Positions 45,710-54,026 of a stretch of DNA of 64,000 nt are shown one piece after another. The DNA is taken from assembly GCF_000308655.1 (NCBI RefSeq), contig NZ_BAGC01000041.1:1-64000 (forward strand), read 5' to 3'. The DNA comes from Nocardia niigatensis NBRC 100131 (GTDB lineage Bacteria; Actinomycetota; Actinomycetes; Mycobacteriales; Mycobacteriaceae). Position 1 is the first letter of the stretch. Every line of letters begins with the position of its first letter. The position numbers were made by a program, and so were the translations under genes. The notes under the pieces were generated by a model, which saw only the letters and a list, made by a program, of their open reading frames with translations, was not told the DNA's origin and did not search any database.

Positions 45710-46549
45710 ATGAGGATCAACCACGCAATCCGGATCGCCGCCGGAGTGGCTGCCCTGGCACTCGCCGTCACCGCGTGCGGCGGCGGTAGCAACAAGACCG
45801 CCAGCCAGCACGCGGCCGACGGCAAACTCACCATCGGCATCAAGTTCGACCAGCCGGGTCTGGGACTGCTGAACAAGGACGGCAGCTACAGCGGATTCGA
45901 CGTCGACGTCGCCAAGTACGTGGCCGACAAGATGGGCGTGAAGCCGGAGAACATCACCTTCAAGGAATCGCCGTCGGCGCAGCGCGAGACGCTGATCCAG
46001 AACGGACAGGTCGACTTCATAGTCGCCACCTACTCCATCACCGACGCGCGCAAGGAGAAGGTCGACTTCGCGGGGCCGTACTTCATTACCGGGCAGTCGC
46101 TGCTGGTACGGTCGGACAACACCGACATCACCGGCCCGGAATCGTTGAACGGCAACAAGAAGCTGTGCTCGGTCAAGGGTTCGACCCCGGCGCAGAACAT
46201 CAAGGACAAGTACGTCAGCGCCCACGAGGTGCAGCTGCAGACCTACGACACCTACTCGCTGTGCGTGGAGGCGCTGAAGTCCGGCGCGGTCGACGCGGTC
46301 ACCACCGACGACATCATCCTGCGCGGTTACGCGGCGCAGTCGCCGGGCGCGCTGAAGGTGGTCGGCAACACCTTCACCACCGAGAAGTACGGCATCGGCG
46401 TGAAGAAGGGCGACACCGAATCGCGCGGCAAGATCAATGACGCCATCGACGCCATGATCTCCTCGGGCGCGTGGAAGGCCGCGCTGGACAAGGAATTCGG
46501 CTCCACCGGCTTCCAGATCCCGGAGCCGCCCAAGGTCGACCGGTACTGA
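45710..46549 (+). CDS. gluB: Glutamate-binding lipoprotein of the ABC transporter
   Basis: 279 residues. A signal peptide ends at the lipobox LAVTAC (Cys23). The mature protein is a type II periplasmic-binding fold with the family segment GFDVDVAKYVADKMGVKPENI and the ligand-binding IVATYSITDARKEKVDFAGPY. It captures glutamate or a related amino acid outside the membrane. It lies 54 bases after gluA. Confidence 0.95.
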   Translation: MRINHAIRIAAGVAALALAVTACGGGSNKTASQHAADGKLTIGIKFDQPGLGLLNKDGSYSGFDVDVAKYVADKMGVKPENITFKESPSAQRETLIQNGQVDFIVATYSITDARKEKVDFAGPYFITGQSLLVRSDNTDITGPESLNGNKKLCSVKGSTPAQNIKDKYVSAHEVQLQTYDTYSLCVEALKSGAVDAVTTDDIILRGYAAQSPGALKVVGNTFTTEKYGIGVKKGDTESRGKINDAIDAMISSGAWKAALDKEFGSTGFQIPEPPKVDRY

Positions 46550-46642
46550 GTCACGGACACGTGCCGGGCGACTTCCCGCTGCCTTGAATTCAGCGGAATC
46601 GCCTGGTGCGCTTCGTTTTCCGATCGGAGGAATGGGGCAGTC

Positions 46643-47323
46643 GTGTTCGACTTGATCTCCAACTATCACACCAAACTGCTCGACGCGTTCTGGGTGACGA
46701 TCAAACTGACGCTGTATTCGGCGTTCTTCGCACTGATTCTCGGCACCCTCGTGGCGGCCATGCGGGTGTCACCGATCCCGATCGCACGCTGGATCGGCTC
46801 GCTGTACGTCAACATCATTCGCAATACGCCGCTCACGCTGATCATCGTGTTCTGCTCGCTGGGCCTGTACCAGACGCTCGGCTGGCGGCTGGCGCCCGAT
46901 GGGCCGGACAGTATCGCGGACAACAGCTTTCGCTTCGCGATTGTCGGATTGAGCGTCTACACCGCGGCTTTCGTGTGCGAGTCGCTGCGGTCGGGCATCA
47001 ATACGGTGCCATTCGGGCAGTCGGAGGCGGGGCGGTCGCTGGGGCTGACCTTCGGGCAGAATCTGCGGATGGTGGTGCTGCCACAGGCTTTCCGGGCGGT
47101 CATCGCACCGCTGGGCAGTGTGTTCATCGCCCTGACCAAGAACTCGACCATCGCCTCGGCCATCGGCGTCGCCGAGGCCGCGCTGCTCATGTCGGAGATG
47201 AACGAGAACGAGGCGGCGCCGCTGAGCGTGGGCGCCATCTTCGCGCTCGGGTTCATCATCCTGACATTGCCGACCGGTCTGTTCTTCGGTTGGCTGGCCA
47301 AGCGATTCGAGGTGGCGCGATGA
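46643..47323 (+). CDS. gluC: Glutamate ABC transporter permease subunit
   Basis: 226 residues with five membrane helices. The EAA loop region SEAGRSLGLTFGQNLRMVVLPQAFR contacts the ATPase. NTPLTLIIVF is typical of HisM-type permeases. A 4-base overlap (ATGA) joins it to gluD. GTG start with GGAGG about 15 bases upstream. Confidence 0.95.
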   Translation: MFDLISNYHTKLLDAFWVTIKLTLYSAFFALILGTLVAAMRVSPIPIARWIGSLYVNIIRNTPLTLIIVFCSLGLYQTLGWRLAPDGPDSIADNSFRFAIVGLSVYTAAFVCESLRSGINTVPFGQSEAGRSLGLTFGQNLRMVVLPQAFRAVIAPLGSVFIALTKNSTIASAIGVAEAALLMSEMNENEAAPLSVGAIFALGFIILTLPTGLFFGWLAKRFEVAR

Positions 47324-48222
47324 CCACGGCATCCGTGCTCTACGACGCGCCGGGACCCCGCGCGCGCCTGCGCTACCGGCTCTACTCGGTCGTCGTGCTG
47401 CTGGCCGCCGTGGCGGCGGTCTGGTTCGTGTACCACGGGCTGGCCGACAAGGGGCAGTTCACCGCCGAGAAGTGGAAGCCCTTCACCGACAGCGACACCT
47501 GGCGCACCTACCTGCTGCCGGGCCTGCGCGGCACCCTCGAGGCGGCGGCGCTGTCGATCGTGGCGGCGCTGGTCGTCGGGATGGCGTTCGGCATCCTGCG
47601 ACTGTCGGACCATCGGGTCATCCGCTGGGTCGCCGGTTTCGTGGTGGAGATCTCGCGGGCCATCCCCGTGCTGATCCTGATGCTGTTCCTGTTCACGCTG
47701 TTCGCGCAGCAGAACATCTTCCCCTCCGATCAGCTGGCGCTCGCCGCCGCGGTGGTGGCGCTGACCATCTACAACGGATCGGTCATCGCCGAAATCGTGC
47801 GTTCGGGAATCCGCGCGCTGCCGAAGGGCCAGACCGAGGCCGCTGTCGCGCTGGGCATGCGCAAGACCCAGGTGATGGTGACGATCCTGCTGCCGCAGGC
47901 CATCACCGCAATGCTGCCGGCGCTCATCTCGCAGATGGTGGTGGCGCTCAAGGACTCCGCGCTCGCCTACCAGATCACGTATCTGGAAATCGTGCGGCGC
48001 GGCACGCAACTCGGTGCGGCGGAGAAGAATCCGATCCCGTCGCTGATCGTGGTGGCCATCATCATGATCGTCATCAACTACGCGCTGACCATCGTCGCAA
48101 CCCGCGTGGAGAAGTTCCTGCGCACCCGCAAGCGCGGCTCCCGGGCCGTACTCGCGGCGGGCACCGTCACCGCGCCACCGGGCATGGACGTCGTCATGCC
48201 CGACCAGAGCGGCATGCGCTGA
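47320..48222 (+). CDS. gluD: Glutamate ABC transporter permease subunit
   Basis: 300 residues. A longer N-terminus with one helix (RLYSVVVLLAAVAAVWFVYH) precedes the HisM-type core, with RAIPVLILMLFLFTLF and the EAA loop TEAAVALGMRKTQVMVTILLPQ. It pairs with GluC in the membrane. It is the last gene of the operon, followed by a strong hairpin. Confidence 0.95.
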   Translation: MTTASVLYDAPGPRARLRYRLYSVVVLLAAVAAVWFVYHGLADKGQFTAEKWKPFTDSDTWRTYLLPGLRGTLEAAALSIVAALVVGMAFGILRLSDHRVIRWVAGFVVEISRAIPVLILMLFLFTLFAQQNIFPSDQLALAAAVVALTIYNGSVIAEIVRSGIRALPKGQTEAAVALGMRKTQVMVTILLPQAITAMLPALISQMVVALKDSALAYQITYLEIVRRGTQLGAAEKNPIPSLIVVAIIMIVINYALTIVATRVEKFLRTRKRGSRAVLAAGTVTAPPGMDVVMPDQSGMR

Positions 48223-48254
48223 GCCGCACTGTCCTGCCGAAGCGAGCGCTCGCA

Positions 48255-48289
48255 TCCCGGTTCGGGTGACAACGACACCCGAACCGGGA
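48255..48289 (+). terminator. Terminator of the glu operon
   Basis: Perfect 14-bp stem (48255-48268 with 48276-48289) and a seven-base loop, 33 bases after the gluD stop. Confidence 0.75.
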
Positions 48290-48357
48290 CCCGGCATTCC
48301 GGGAATGGTCCCCCGACCGGCGGACAAGAGGTCCTTCCGGCTCGCATACTGAATTTC

Positions 48358-48630
48358 ATGAACGAAGACGACAGCGCCCGAAGAGAATTCGTCTTCGGGC
48401 TGTTCCTGACGACCATCGTCACGCCGCTCCTCGCGGGCCTCACCACCTTCGCCGCCATCCTCGGCGGACTCACCCTCTACCAGGCCGCCGCCCGCCTCCT
48501 CGCCGCCCGCGGCGCCAAACCGGACCGGCCCACCTCACCGAACCCGGCCGGCCCCCGCCTCCGCCACACCAACCACCGCCACACCCGCCGCGCGCTGTCC
48601 ACCCGCCGCCCGGGCGGCGTCCTGCACTGA
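48358..48630 (+). CDS. Small hypothetical membrane protein
   Basis: 90 residues. Charged start (MNEDDSARREF), one hydrophobic hairpin at about 12-48 (FGLFLTTIVTPLLAGLTTFA then ILGGLTLYQAAARLLA), then a basic, Pro/Arg/His-rich tail. No family recognised. The ATG has no strong ribosome site. It stands alone between the glu terminator and a decayed gene. Confidence 0.55.
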   Translation: MNEDDSARREFVFGLFLTTIVTPLLAGLTTFAAILGGLTLYQAAARLLAARGAKPDRPTSPNPAGPRLRHTNHRHTRRALSTRRPGGVLH

Positions 48631-48654
48631 AGCGTCAGTGTTCCGCACTGGCCC

Positions 48655-48905
48655 ATTATCCGAGGATGACGAACACTCCCCATCCTCGACGGTGAGCCTC
48701 CTGGACTTGTCGCCCCCAGTTCTGCAACAGGGTCACGCACAGATCGACGTTGTCGAACCAGTTGACCGAACGGTTCGTCCAATTTCATGATCCAGCGGAA
48801 TCGCCCAGAACACCTCCCAGATCCCGTCGATCCCGCGCGATTCAAGGTCTCGGCCAGCCGATCCCACTGCGCGATGGCCGGAGTATCGGCCTGGCGAGCT
48901 GGGGG
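48655..48905 (-). pseudogene. Decayed gene of unknown family with two frameshifts
   Basis: Three minus-strand frames join into one plausible protein: AIAQWDRLAETL, then SRGIDGIWEVFWAIPLDHEI, then WFDNVDLCVTLLQNWGRQVQ ending VFVILG and a stop. One lost base at each junction (near 48841 and 48770) would explain the breaks. No start or family was found. The remaining part of the gap 48631-49007 shows nothing else. Confidence 0.4.
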
Positions 48906-49007
48906 AAGCCGCTGGTTGAACCAGCTGCGGGGCTGCCTCGTATGTGTTGGTGGGACGGCAAGAGGGGTTGATTCATCAACCTGCTTCATCGAGCGGAGTG
49001 GGGACTC

Positions 49008-49538
49008 ATGACCACCAACGTCACCGACAAGCACAACGATTCGGCCGTGAACACCGATTCCGGAGCGGTCGATATCGGGCTGCTGGTGCTGCGGCTGGTG
49101 TTCGGTGGGTTGTTGTTCGTGCACGGGAGCCAGAAGCTGTTCGGGTGGTTCAACGGCGCGGGGTGGGACCGCACCGCGACGGGATTCGAGAAGCTCGGAT
49201 ATCACCCTGGGCGGGTATTCGGCACGCTGGCCGGGCTGTGTGAATTGACCGGCGGCACGCTGCTGGTTCTCGGATTGCTCACGCCGCTCGGCGCGGCCAT
49301 TGTCATCGGCAGCATGATCAATGCGATGAACGTGACCTGGCATCACGGGCTGATGGGATACGAGAGCGCGCTGCTGTTCGCCACTGCGGCATTGACGATC
49401 GCGATCGCGGGACCGGGCCGAATATCCCTCGATCACAACCGGCCGTGGGCACGGCGCGGCGTCCGGTGGGGTGCCGCCGCACTCTGCCTCGGCGTGGTGG
49501 CCGCGGTGATCACCCTGGTCATCAAGTGGTCGACATAG
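49008..49538 (+). CDS. DoxX-family membrane protein
   Basis: 176 residues with four to five membrane helices. LRLVFGGLLFVHGSQKLFGWF and LAGLCELTGGTLLVLGLLTPLGA are the DoxX core motifs, and the MNVTWHHGLMGYE loop is conserved. DoxX proteins have been linked to sulfur and redox stress at the membrane. The gene is convergent with recX (53 bases). Confidence 0.9.
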   Translation: MTTNVTDKHNDSAVNTDSGAVDIGLLVLRLVFGGLLFVHGSQKLFGWFNGAGWDRTATGFEKLGYHPGRVFGTLAGLCELTGGTLLVLGLLTPLGAAIVIGSMINAMNVTWHHGLMGYESALLFATAALTIAIAGPGRISLDHNRPWARRGVRWGAAALCLGVVAAVITLVIKWST

Positions 49539-49590
49539 GTGCCGACTTCCACCGTACGCAGAGCCGCCGACAGGTCCGGGGCGTCTTGCC

Positions 49591-51699
49591 TCAGGCGCCG
49601 AATCCGTGGGCGGCCAGTTCGGATTTCACCACCGAGTAGGCGATGGATTGGCTGAAACCGCGTCGGGCCAGGAGACCGACCAGGCGGGAGACGGCCTTGT
49701 CCCGGGCCAGGCCCTGGGGCAGGGTGCGCAACTTGGCACGGACCAGTTCCGCGGCGCGCGTCTGCTCGTCATCGTCCGCGCCGGGCTCCGGCGACTCGTC
49801 CACGGATTCGACGGGTCCACGCTCGAAGCTGTGGGAGGCGAGCTCCGCCGTCACCACCTGGTAGGCGGTGGCGGAGTTGTAGCCGCGTCTGGCCAGCATG
49901 CCGACCAGGCGACGGACGGCCGTCTCGCGGTCGAGCGCTGGAGACAGGGTGCGCAGCTTCGCGCGGACCAGCTCGGCCGCGGCATCCGCGTCAGCCGACG
50001 GGGATTCGCGGCGCGACGTGGAAGGGTTCGAGCCATCGGCCGGATCCGAGGCGCCGGCCGGATCCGGGTTGCCTGAACTCGCTGGGGTTTCGGCCGCCGC
50101 ATGGCGCTGAGATGCCGGGAGTTCCGCCGTCACGACCGCGTAAGCGGTGCCGGGGTTGTAGCCGCGCCGGGCCAGCATGGAGACGAGGCGGCGAACGGCC
50201 TTGTCGCGGTCCAGATCCGCAGAGAGCGCGGGCAGCTTGCGGCGAACCAGTTCGACGGCACGGGCCGTCTCGTCCTCGGCCGTCACCGACTCGAGCGCAG
50301 GATCGGCATGCTCGGGGGCAATGCCCTTGCGGCGCAACTCCTCCGCGAGCACCTTCTTCCCCTTGCCGGAATAGGTGTGCCGCGAGCGCACCCACTGCTG
50401 CGCGAACGCCGCATCATCGATGAGCCCGACCTCGGTCAGCCGATCCAGCACCCGCTTCGCCACCGCGGCACTGAACCCCCGCTCCGCCAACCGATCCGCC
50501 AACTCGGCCCGGCTCCGAGCCCGATCGGTCAGCAACCGCAGACAAGCATCCTTCGCCTGCGCCTCTGTCCCTCCCCCGACACCACCGGACCCCGCCGACT
50601 CCCCGCCGGATTCGGAACGCCTGCGCCGCCGCCCACCCCGCCCAGAGTCCGCCCGATCGCCCGAGACATCCGAACCGGCATCGACCCAAGACCCGCGACC
50701 GTCTTTGTCCCGGTCCCCCGGCTCGTCCCAATCGGTCTGGCCCCTGCCCGTCTGCTCGCCCCAACCGGTCTCACCCCGGCCCGTCTGCTCGCCCCAACCG
50801 ATCTCACCCCGACCCGTCTGCTCGCCCCAACCGATCTCGCCCCGACCCGTCTGCTCGCCCCAACCGATCTCGCCCCGACCCGTCTGCTCACCCCAACCGA
50901 TCTCGCCCCGGCCCCTCGACTCGCCCCTGCCCGTCGACTCGTTCTGGTCCGCCGACTCGTCCCAGCGGCGCCGTCCGGCCCGGCGAGCGGGCCGATCCGA
51001 TTGCGCGCCACGGTGTTCCGATAAATCCGCTGCACGATCCGCGCCGCGTTCCCGGCTCCCCCGCCCCAAGTGCTCATCCCGCCCACCCGGCTCGTCACCG
51101 ACACCCGCGGACGCCCTCTCCCCCGAGGCCGAACCGGACACGCGAGCGCCCCGACGACCACGCTTCGCCGCGCCCGCCTTACCCTCCGCCGCCTTCGCAG
51201 CCACCACCGCATTCGCCTCGGCCAGCGCCGCCCGCGCCGCAGCCAGCCTGTCCCCCGGAGCAGCCCCGGCCGAAGTCTGTGCCGCCCTACCGGAAACCCC
51301 GTCTACAGCCGCGGACGCGCTGGCACCCGCCTCACGTCGACCCGACTCCGGGGCGGTGTCGAGACTCTCGAGTCGAGTCTCGTGATGGACCACCCGGCCG
51401 ATATGTTCGGCATCAGCGTCCGCTGTGCGCCAGGTGGAGCGTTCGTCCGGCGAATTGTCTTCGGGGACAGGGTGGTAGGCGGTGGGGCCGTGGTTCCAGG
51501 TGCCCACGCCGGAGGTGTAGGGGTCGGCGGGGCCGAAGAGGTCGTGGCCGGGCTCAGGGGCTCGGGGCCTGGGAGCGATGCGGCGGCCCGGGTTGCGGGC
51601 GGCAGTGGACTCCAGTTGGCGGCGGAGGCGTTCCACCGCTTCCAGGCGAGCGGGCCCCGGCGGATCCGGCCGGGGCCCTTCGGGTTCCCGAGGGGTCAT
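49591..51699 (-). CDS. recX: Greatly enlarged RecX, regulator of RecA
   Basis: 702 residues, against about 150-200 for usual RecX. The ATG lies 3 bases after the recA stop. Residues 1-375 are low complexity and contain no Met after the first, so no internal ATG start exists; 263-317 hold five perfect or near-perfect GRGEIGWGEQT repeats. A canonical RecX core (repeats R1-R3) is about 380-527. Two further copies of the R3 unit follow at about 572-620 and 647-696, each with LVRAKLRTL and LARRG[YF]. RecX binds in the RecA filament groove and inhibits it. The added modules could lengthen that contact. Confidence 0.92.
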   Translation of the reverse strand: MTPREPEGPRPDPPGPARLEAVERLRRQLESTAARNPGRRIAPRPRAPEPGHDLFGPADPYTSGVGTWNHGPTAYHPVPEDNSPDERSTWRTADADAEHIGRVVHHETRLESLDTAPESGRREAGASASAAVDGVSGRAAQTSAGAAPGDRLAAARAALAEANAVVAAKAAEGKAGAAKRGRRGARVSGSASGERASAGVGDEPGGRDEHLGRGSRERGADRAADLSEHRGAQSDRPARRAGRRRWDESADQNESTGRGESRGRGEIGWGEQTGRGEIGWGEQTGRGEIGWGEQTGRGEIGWGEQTGRGETGWGEQTGRGQTDWDEPGDRDKDGRGSWVDAGSDVSGDRADSGRGGRRRRRSESGGESAGSGGVGGGTEAQAKDACLRLLTDRARSRAELADRLAERGFSAAVAKRVLDRLTEVGLIDDAAFAQQWVRSRHTYSGKGKKVLAEELRRKGIAPEHADPALESVTAEDETARAVELVRRKLPALSADLDRDKAVRRLVSMLARRGYNPGTAYAVVTAELPASQRHAAAETPASSGNPDPAGASDPADGSNPSTSRRESPSADADAAAELVRAKLRTLSPALDRETAVRRLVGMLARRGYNSATAYQVVTAELASHSFERGPVESVDESPEPGADDDEQTRAAELVRAKLRTLPQGLARDKAVSRLVGLLARRGFSQSIAYSVVKSELAAHGFGA
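49612..50271 (-). repeat. Three tandem copies of the RecX R3 module
   Basis: Codons for residues 477-527 (50271-50119), 572-620 (49986-49840) and 647-696 (49761-49612) encode near-identical three-helix units, each with a shared VRRLV or VSRLV, LARRG and AY.VV..EL pattern. Linkers rich in Pro, Ser, Asp and Glu separate them. Confidence 0.85.
50749..50913 (-). repeat. 33-bp tandem repeat inside recX
   Basis: Five head-to-tail 33-bp units encode GRGEIGWGEQT (the last is GRGETGWGEQT); a degenerate sixth copy lies at 50716-50748. The frame is kept, as 33 is a multiple of three, so copy number can vary without breaking the gene. Confidence 0.9.
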
Positions 51700-51702
51700 G
51701 GA

Positions 51703-52737
51703 TCAGAAGTCGGCGGGAGCCTCGTCGGCGGTGACGTCCGCGCCGATGCCGAGCTTCTCCTTGATCTTCTTCTCGATCTCGTCGCGGACATCGGTGTTCT
51801 CGAGAAGGAACTTGCGGGCGTTCTCCTTGCCCTGGCCGAGCTGGTCGCCCTCGTAGGTGTACCAGGAGCCGGACTTGCGGATGAAGCCCTGATCGACACC
51901 CATGTCGATGATCGAGCCCTCCTTGGAGATGCCGACACCGTAGAGGATGTCGAACTCGGCCTGCTTGAACGGCGGCGAGACCTTGTTCTTGACGACCTTC
52001 ACGCGGGTGCGGTTACCGACCGCGTCCGAACCGTCCTTGAGGGTCTCGATGCGGCGGACGTCCAGACGCACCGAGGCGTAGAACTTCAGCGCCTTACCAC
52101 CGGTGGTGGTCTCCGGCGAGCCGAACATGACACCGATCTTCTCGCGCAGCTGGTTGATGAAGATGGCGGTGGTGCCCGAGTTGTTCAGGGCGCTGGTCAT
52201 CTTGCGGAGCGCCTGGCTCATCAGGCGGGCCTGCAGACCGACGTGGCTGTCACCCATCTCACCCTCGATCTCGGCGCGCGGCACCAGGGCGGCGACGGAG
52301 TCGATGACGATGATGTCGATGGCGCCGGAACGCACCAGCATGTCGGCGATTTCGAGGGCCTGCTCACCGGTGTCCGGCTGCGAGACCAGGAGCGCGTCGG
52401 TGTCGACGCCCAGCTTGCGGGCGTAGTCGGGATCCAGCGCGTGCTCGGCGTCGATGAAGGCGGCGACACCGCCGGCGGCCTGCGCATTGGCGACCGCGTG
52501 CAGGGCGACGGTGGTCTTACCCGAGGATTCCGGACCGTAGATCTCGACGATGCGGCCGCGCGGCAGCCCACCCAGCCCCAGTGCCACGTCCAGCGCGATG
52601 GAGCCGGTGGGGATCACCGAGATCGGCTGGCGCGCCTCTTCACCCAGGCGCATGACCGCGCCCTTGCCGAAGCTCTTCTCCACCTGCGCGAGCGCGAGCT
52701 CGAGCGCCTTGTCACGATCGAAAGCCTGTGGTGCCAT
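51703..52737 (-). CDS. recA: Recombinase A, no intein
   Basis: 344 residues. Walker [10 protein letters not shown], the [13 protein letters not shown] Walker B ([20 protein letters not shown]), loop 1, and the L2 region [20 protein letters not shown] are complete. The intein found in M. tuberculosis RecA is absent. It forms the DNA strand-exchange filament and triggers LexA cleavage. The ATG follows AAGGGG. Two control elements lie upstream, and recX follows 3 bases later. Confidence 0.99.
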   Translation of the reverse strand: MAPQAFDRDKALELALAQVEKSFGKGAVMRLGEEARQPISVIPTGSIALDVALGLGGLPRGRIVEIYGPESSGKTTVALHAVANAQAAGGVAAFIDAEHALDPDYARKLGVDTDALLVSQPDTGEQALEIADMLVRSGAIDIIVIDSVAALVPRAEIEGEMGDSHVGLQARLMSQALRKMTSALNNSGTTAIFINQLREKIGVMFGSPETTTGGKALKFYASVRLDVRRIETLKDGSDAVGNRTRVKVVKNKVSPPFKQAEFDILYGVGISKEGSIIDMGVDQGFIRKSGSWYTYEGDQLGQGKENARKFLLENTDVRDEIEKKIKEKLGIGADVTADEAPADF

Positions 52738-52786
52738 CGTCTGATCCCCTTCTCAACGGGTGTGTCTCATGCTGTGGTTGGCGCCC

Positions 52787-52809
52787 ACGTTAGAGGGCGG
52801 CACCGACAA
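52787..52809 (-). promoter_or_regulatory. LexA-independent damage promoter of recA (RecA-NDp type)
   Basis: The minus strand reads TTGTCGGTG, eight bases, then TAACGT, an exact match to the actinobacterial RecA-NDp consensus TTGTCRGTG-N8-TANNNT. In mycobacteria this promoter class is activated by PafBC (ClpR). It lies about 50-70 bases upstream of the recA ATG, leaving a leader of some 40-45 bases. Confidence 0.85.
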
Positions 52810-52829
52810 GTTCCGACGACGAGCTTAGA

Positions 52830-52843
52830 CGAACAGGTGTTCG
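52830..52843. promoter_or_regulatory. SOS (LexA) box of recA
   Basis: CGAACAGGTGTTCG, a perfect palindromic match to the actinobacterial SOS consensus CGAAC-N4-GTTCG. It lies about 93-106 bases upstream of the recA ATG and just upstream of the RecA-NDp promoter, the same two-promoter layout as known for mycobacterial recA. Confidence 0.9.
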
Positions 52844-52909
52844 ATGCAAGCGACGCGCTGAGCGACACGCAAAGCACCTGGCGGCAAACGGTCCGCAAGC
52901 GGCCCGCGC

Positions 52910-53932
52910 TCAGAGCTGAACCGCGAGTTTGCGCGCGTCGACCAGCGTCTGCGACTGCTTGAACACCCGCAGCGCGGACGCCACCTCGATATCCCTGATG
53001 CCGGGCAACACCCCCAGCCGTTCGGTGACATAGCGGTAGAGATGGGCATTGTCCCGGCAGACCACCGACGCGGTCAGGTTGGCCGGGCCGGTGATCGCCG
53101 CCAGATACGCGACCTCCGGATGCCCGGACACCGCCGTGCCCACCTCCTCCAGACGCGCCGGATCCACCCTCATCCACAGCACCGCACGGCAGGTGTAGCC
53201 CATGAGCTCCAGGGCGAAGTCGAGGTCGTAGTAGAGCACCCCGGACTCGACGAGTTCGGTCATCCGCCGCGCCACCCGGGTGGCGCTCCAGCCGGTGACC
53301 GCCGCCAGCCGGGCATAGGGCGCGCGCCCGTCCCGGGCCAGGATGGCGATCATCGCCTCGTCCTCGCGGGACAACGTGACCGGCGCCTCCGGACCGACCG
53401 GCTCCCACATGGGCGGCCGCGGGCCCAGCTCGCGCAACTGCTCGGCGGTGAGAAGCCGGCCGTAGCGCGGCCACTCCTCGGCGAACGGAAACTGCCGCAG
53501 GACCTCGCACACCGTCAGCCCGAGGACCGAGCTGGCGCGCGGAATGACCCGCAGCAGCAGTTCGTCACGTCGTTCGAGCGACCGGGTGCGGCCCGCGCAC
53601 ATGATCTCGAAGCCACTGGTCAGCAGCGAGACCCAGCTCAATTCCGGGACGCGCGCGAGGGATTCGGCCAGGGCCACGGCCTTGGCCGGAGTCGAGGTGA
53701 TGCGCACGATCCAGCGGGGCTGCCCGAGCGGCACCGTATTCACCTGTCCCGCAACGTGAATCATGCCGCGCGCCTTCATCGACCGGTACCGGCGTGCCAC
53801 CGTCTGCTCGGACACGCCGAGGATCGCGCCCAGCCGTGCGAACGGGATACGCGCGTCGATGACCAGCCCGTGCACGATCTGTTTGTCCAGCACGGTCAGG
53901 ACGGAGGAATCCTCCAGCTCCTCTTCCACCAC
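52910..53932 (-). CDS. Double Lrp/AsnC-family regulator
   Basis: 340 residues, twice the usual Lrp length. The first helix-turn-helix is about residues 15-60 (ARIPFARLGAILGVSEQTVARRY) with its ligand domain, and a second is about 187-235 (GRAPYARLAAVTGWSATRVARRM) followed by another RAM-like domain. It is a fused tandem Lrp. It is divergent from the MFS exporter at 54027 (94 bases), so probably regulates it. It lies between recA and the conserved DUF3046 gene. Confidence 0.9.
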   Translation of the reverse strand: MVEEELEDSSVLTVLDKQIVHGLVIDARIPFARLGAILGVSEQTVARRYRSMKARGMIHVAGQVNTVPLGQPRWIVRITSTPAKAVALAESLARVPELSWVSLLTSGFEIMCAGRTRSLERRDELLLRVIPRASSVLGLTVCEVLRQFPFAEEWPRYGRLLTAEQLRELGPRPPMWEPVGPEAPVTLSREDEAMIAILARDGRAPYARLAAVTGWSATRVARRMTELVESGVLYYDLDFALELMGYTCRAVLWMRVDPARLEEVGTAVSGHPEVAYLAAITGPANLTASVVCRDNAHLYRYVTERLGVLPGIRDIEVASALRVFKQSQTLVDARKLAVQL

Positions 53933-54026
53933 AGGAGGAATCTAGCGCATTTTCGCTGGTGACTGGTCGGACATGAGCGACCATCCCATGCTTGGAGACG
54001 AAATCATTCGTTCTCTGGAGGTTCCC

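Noticed and set aside
50716..50913. Regular repeats that could be mistaken for a CRISPR array
   Set aside because: The 33-bp units are contiguous with no spacers, keep the reading frame and lie inside recX.
51703..52737. Possible intein in recA, as in M. tuberculosis
   Set aside because: The RecA frame is a normal 344 residues with no insertion at the P-loop or elsewhere.
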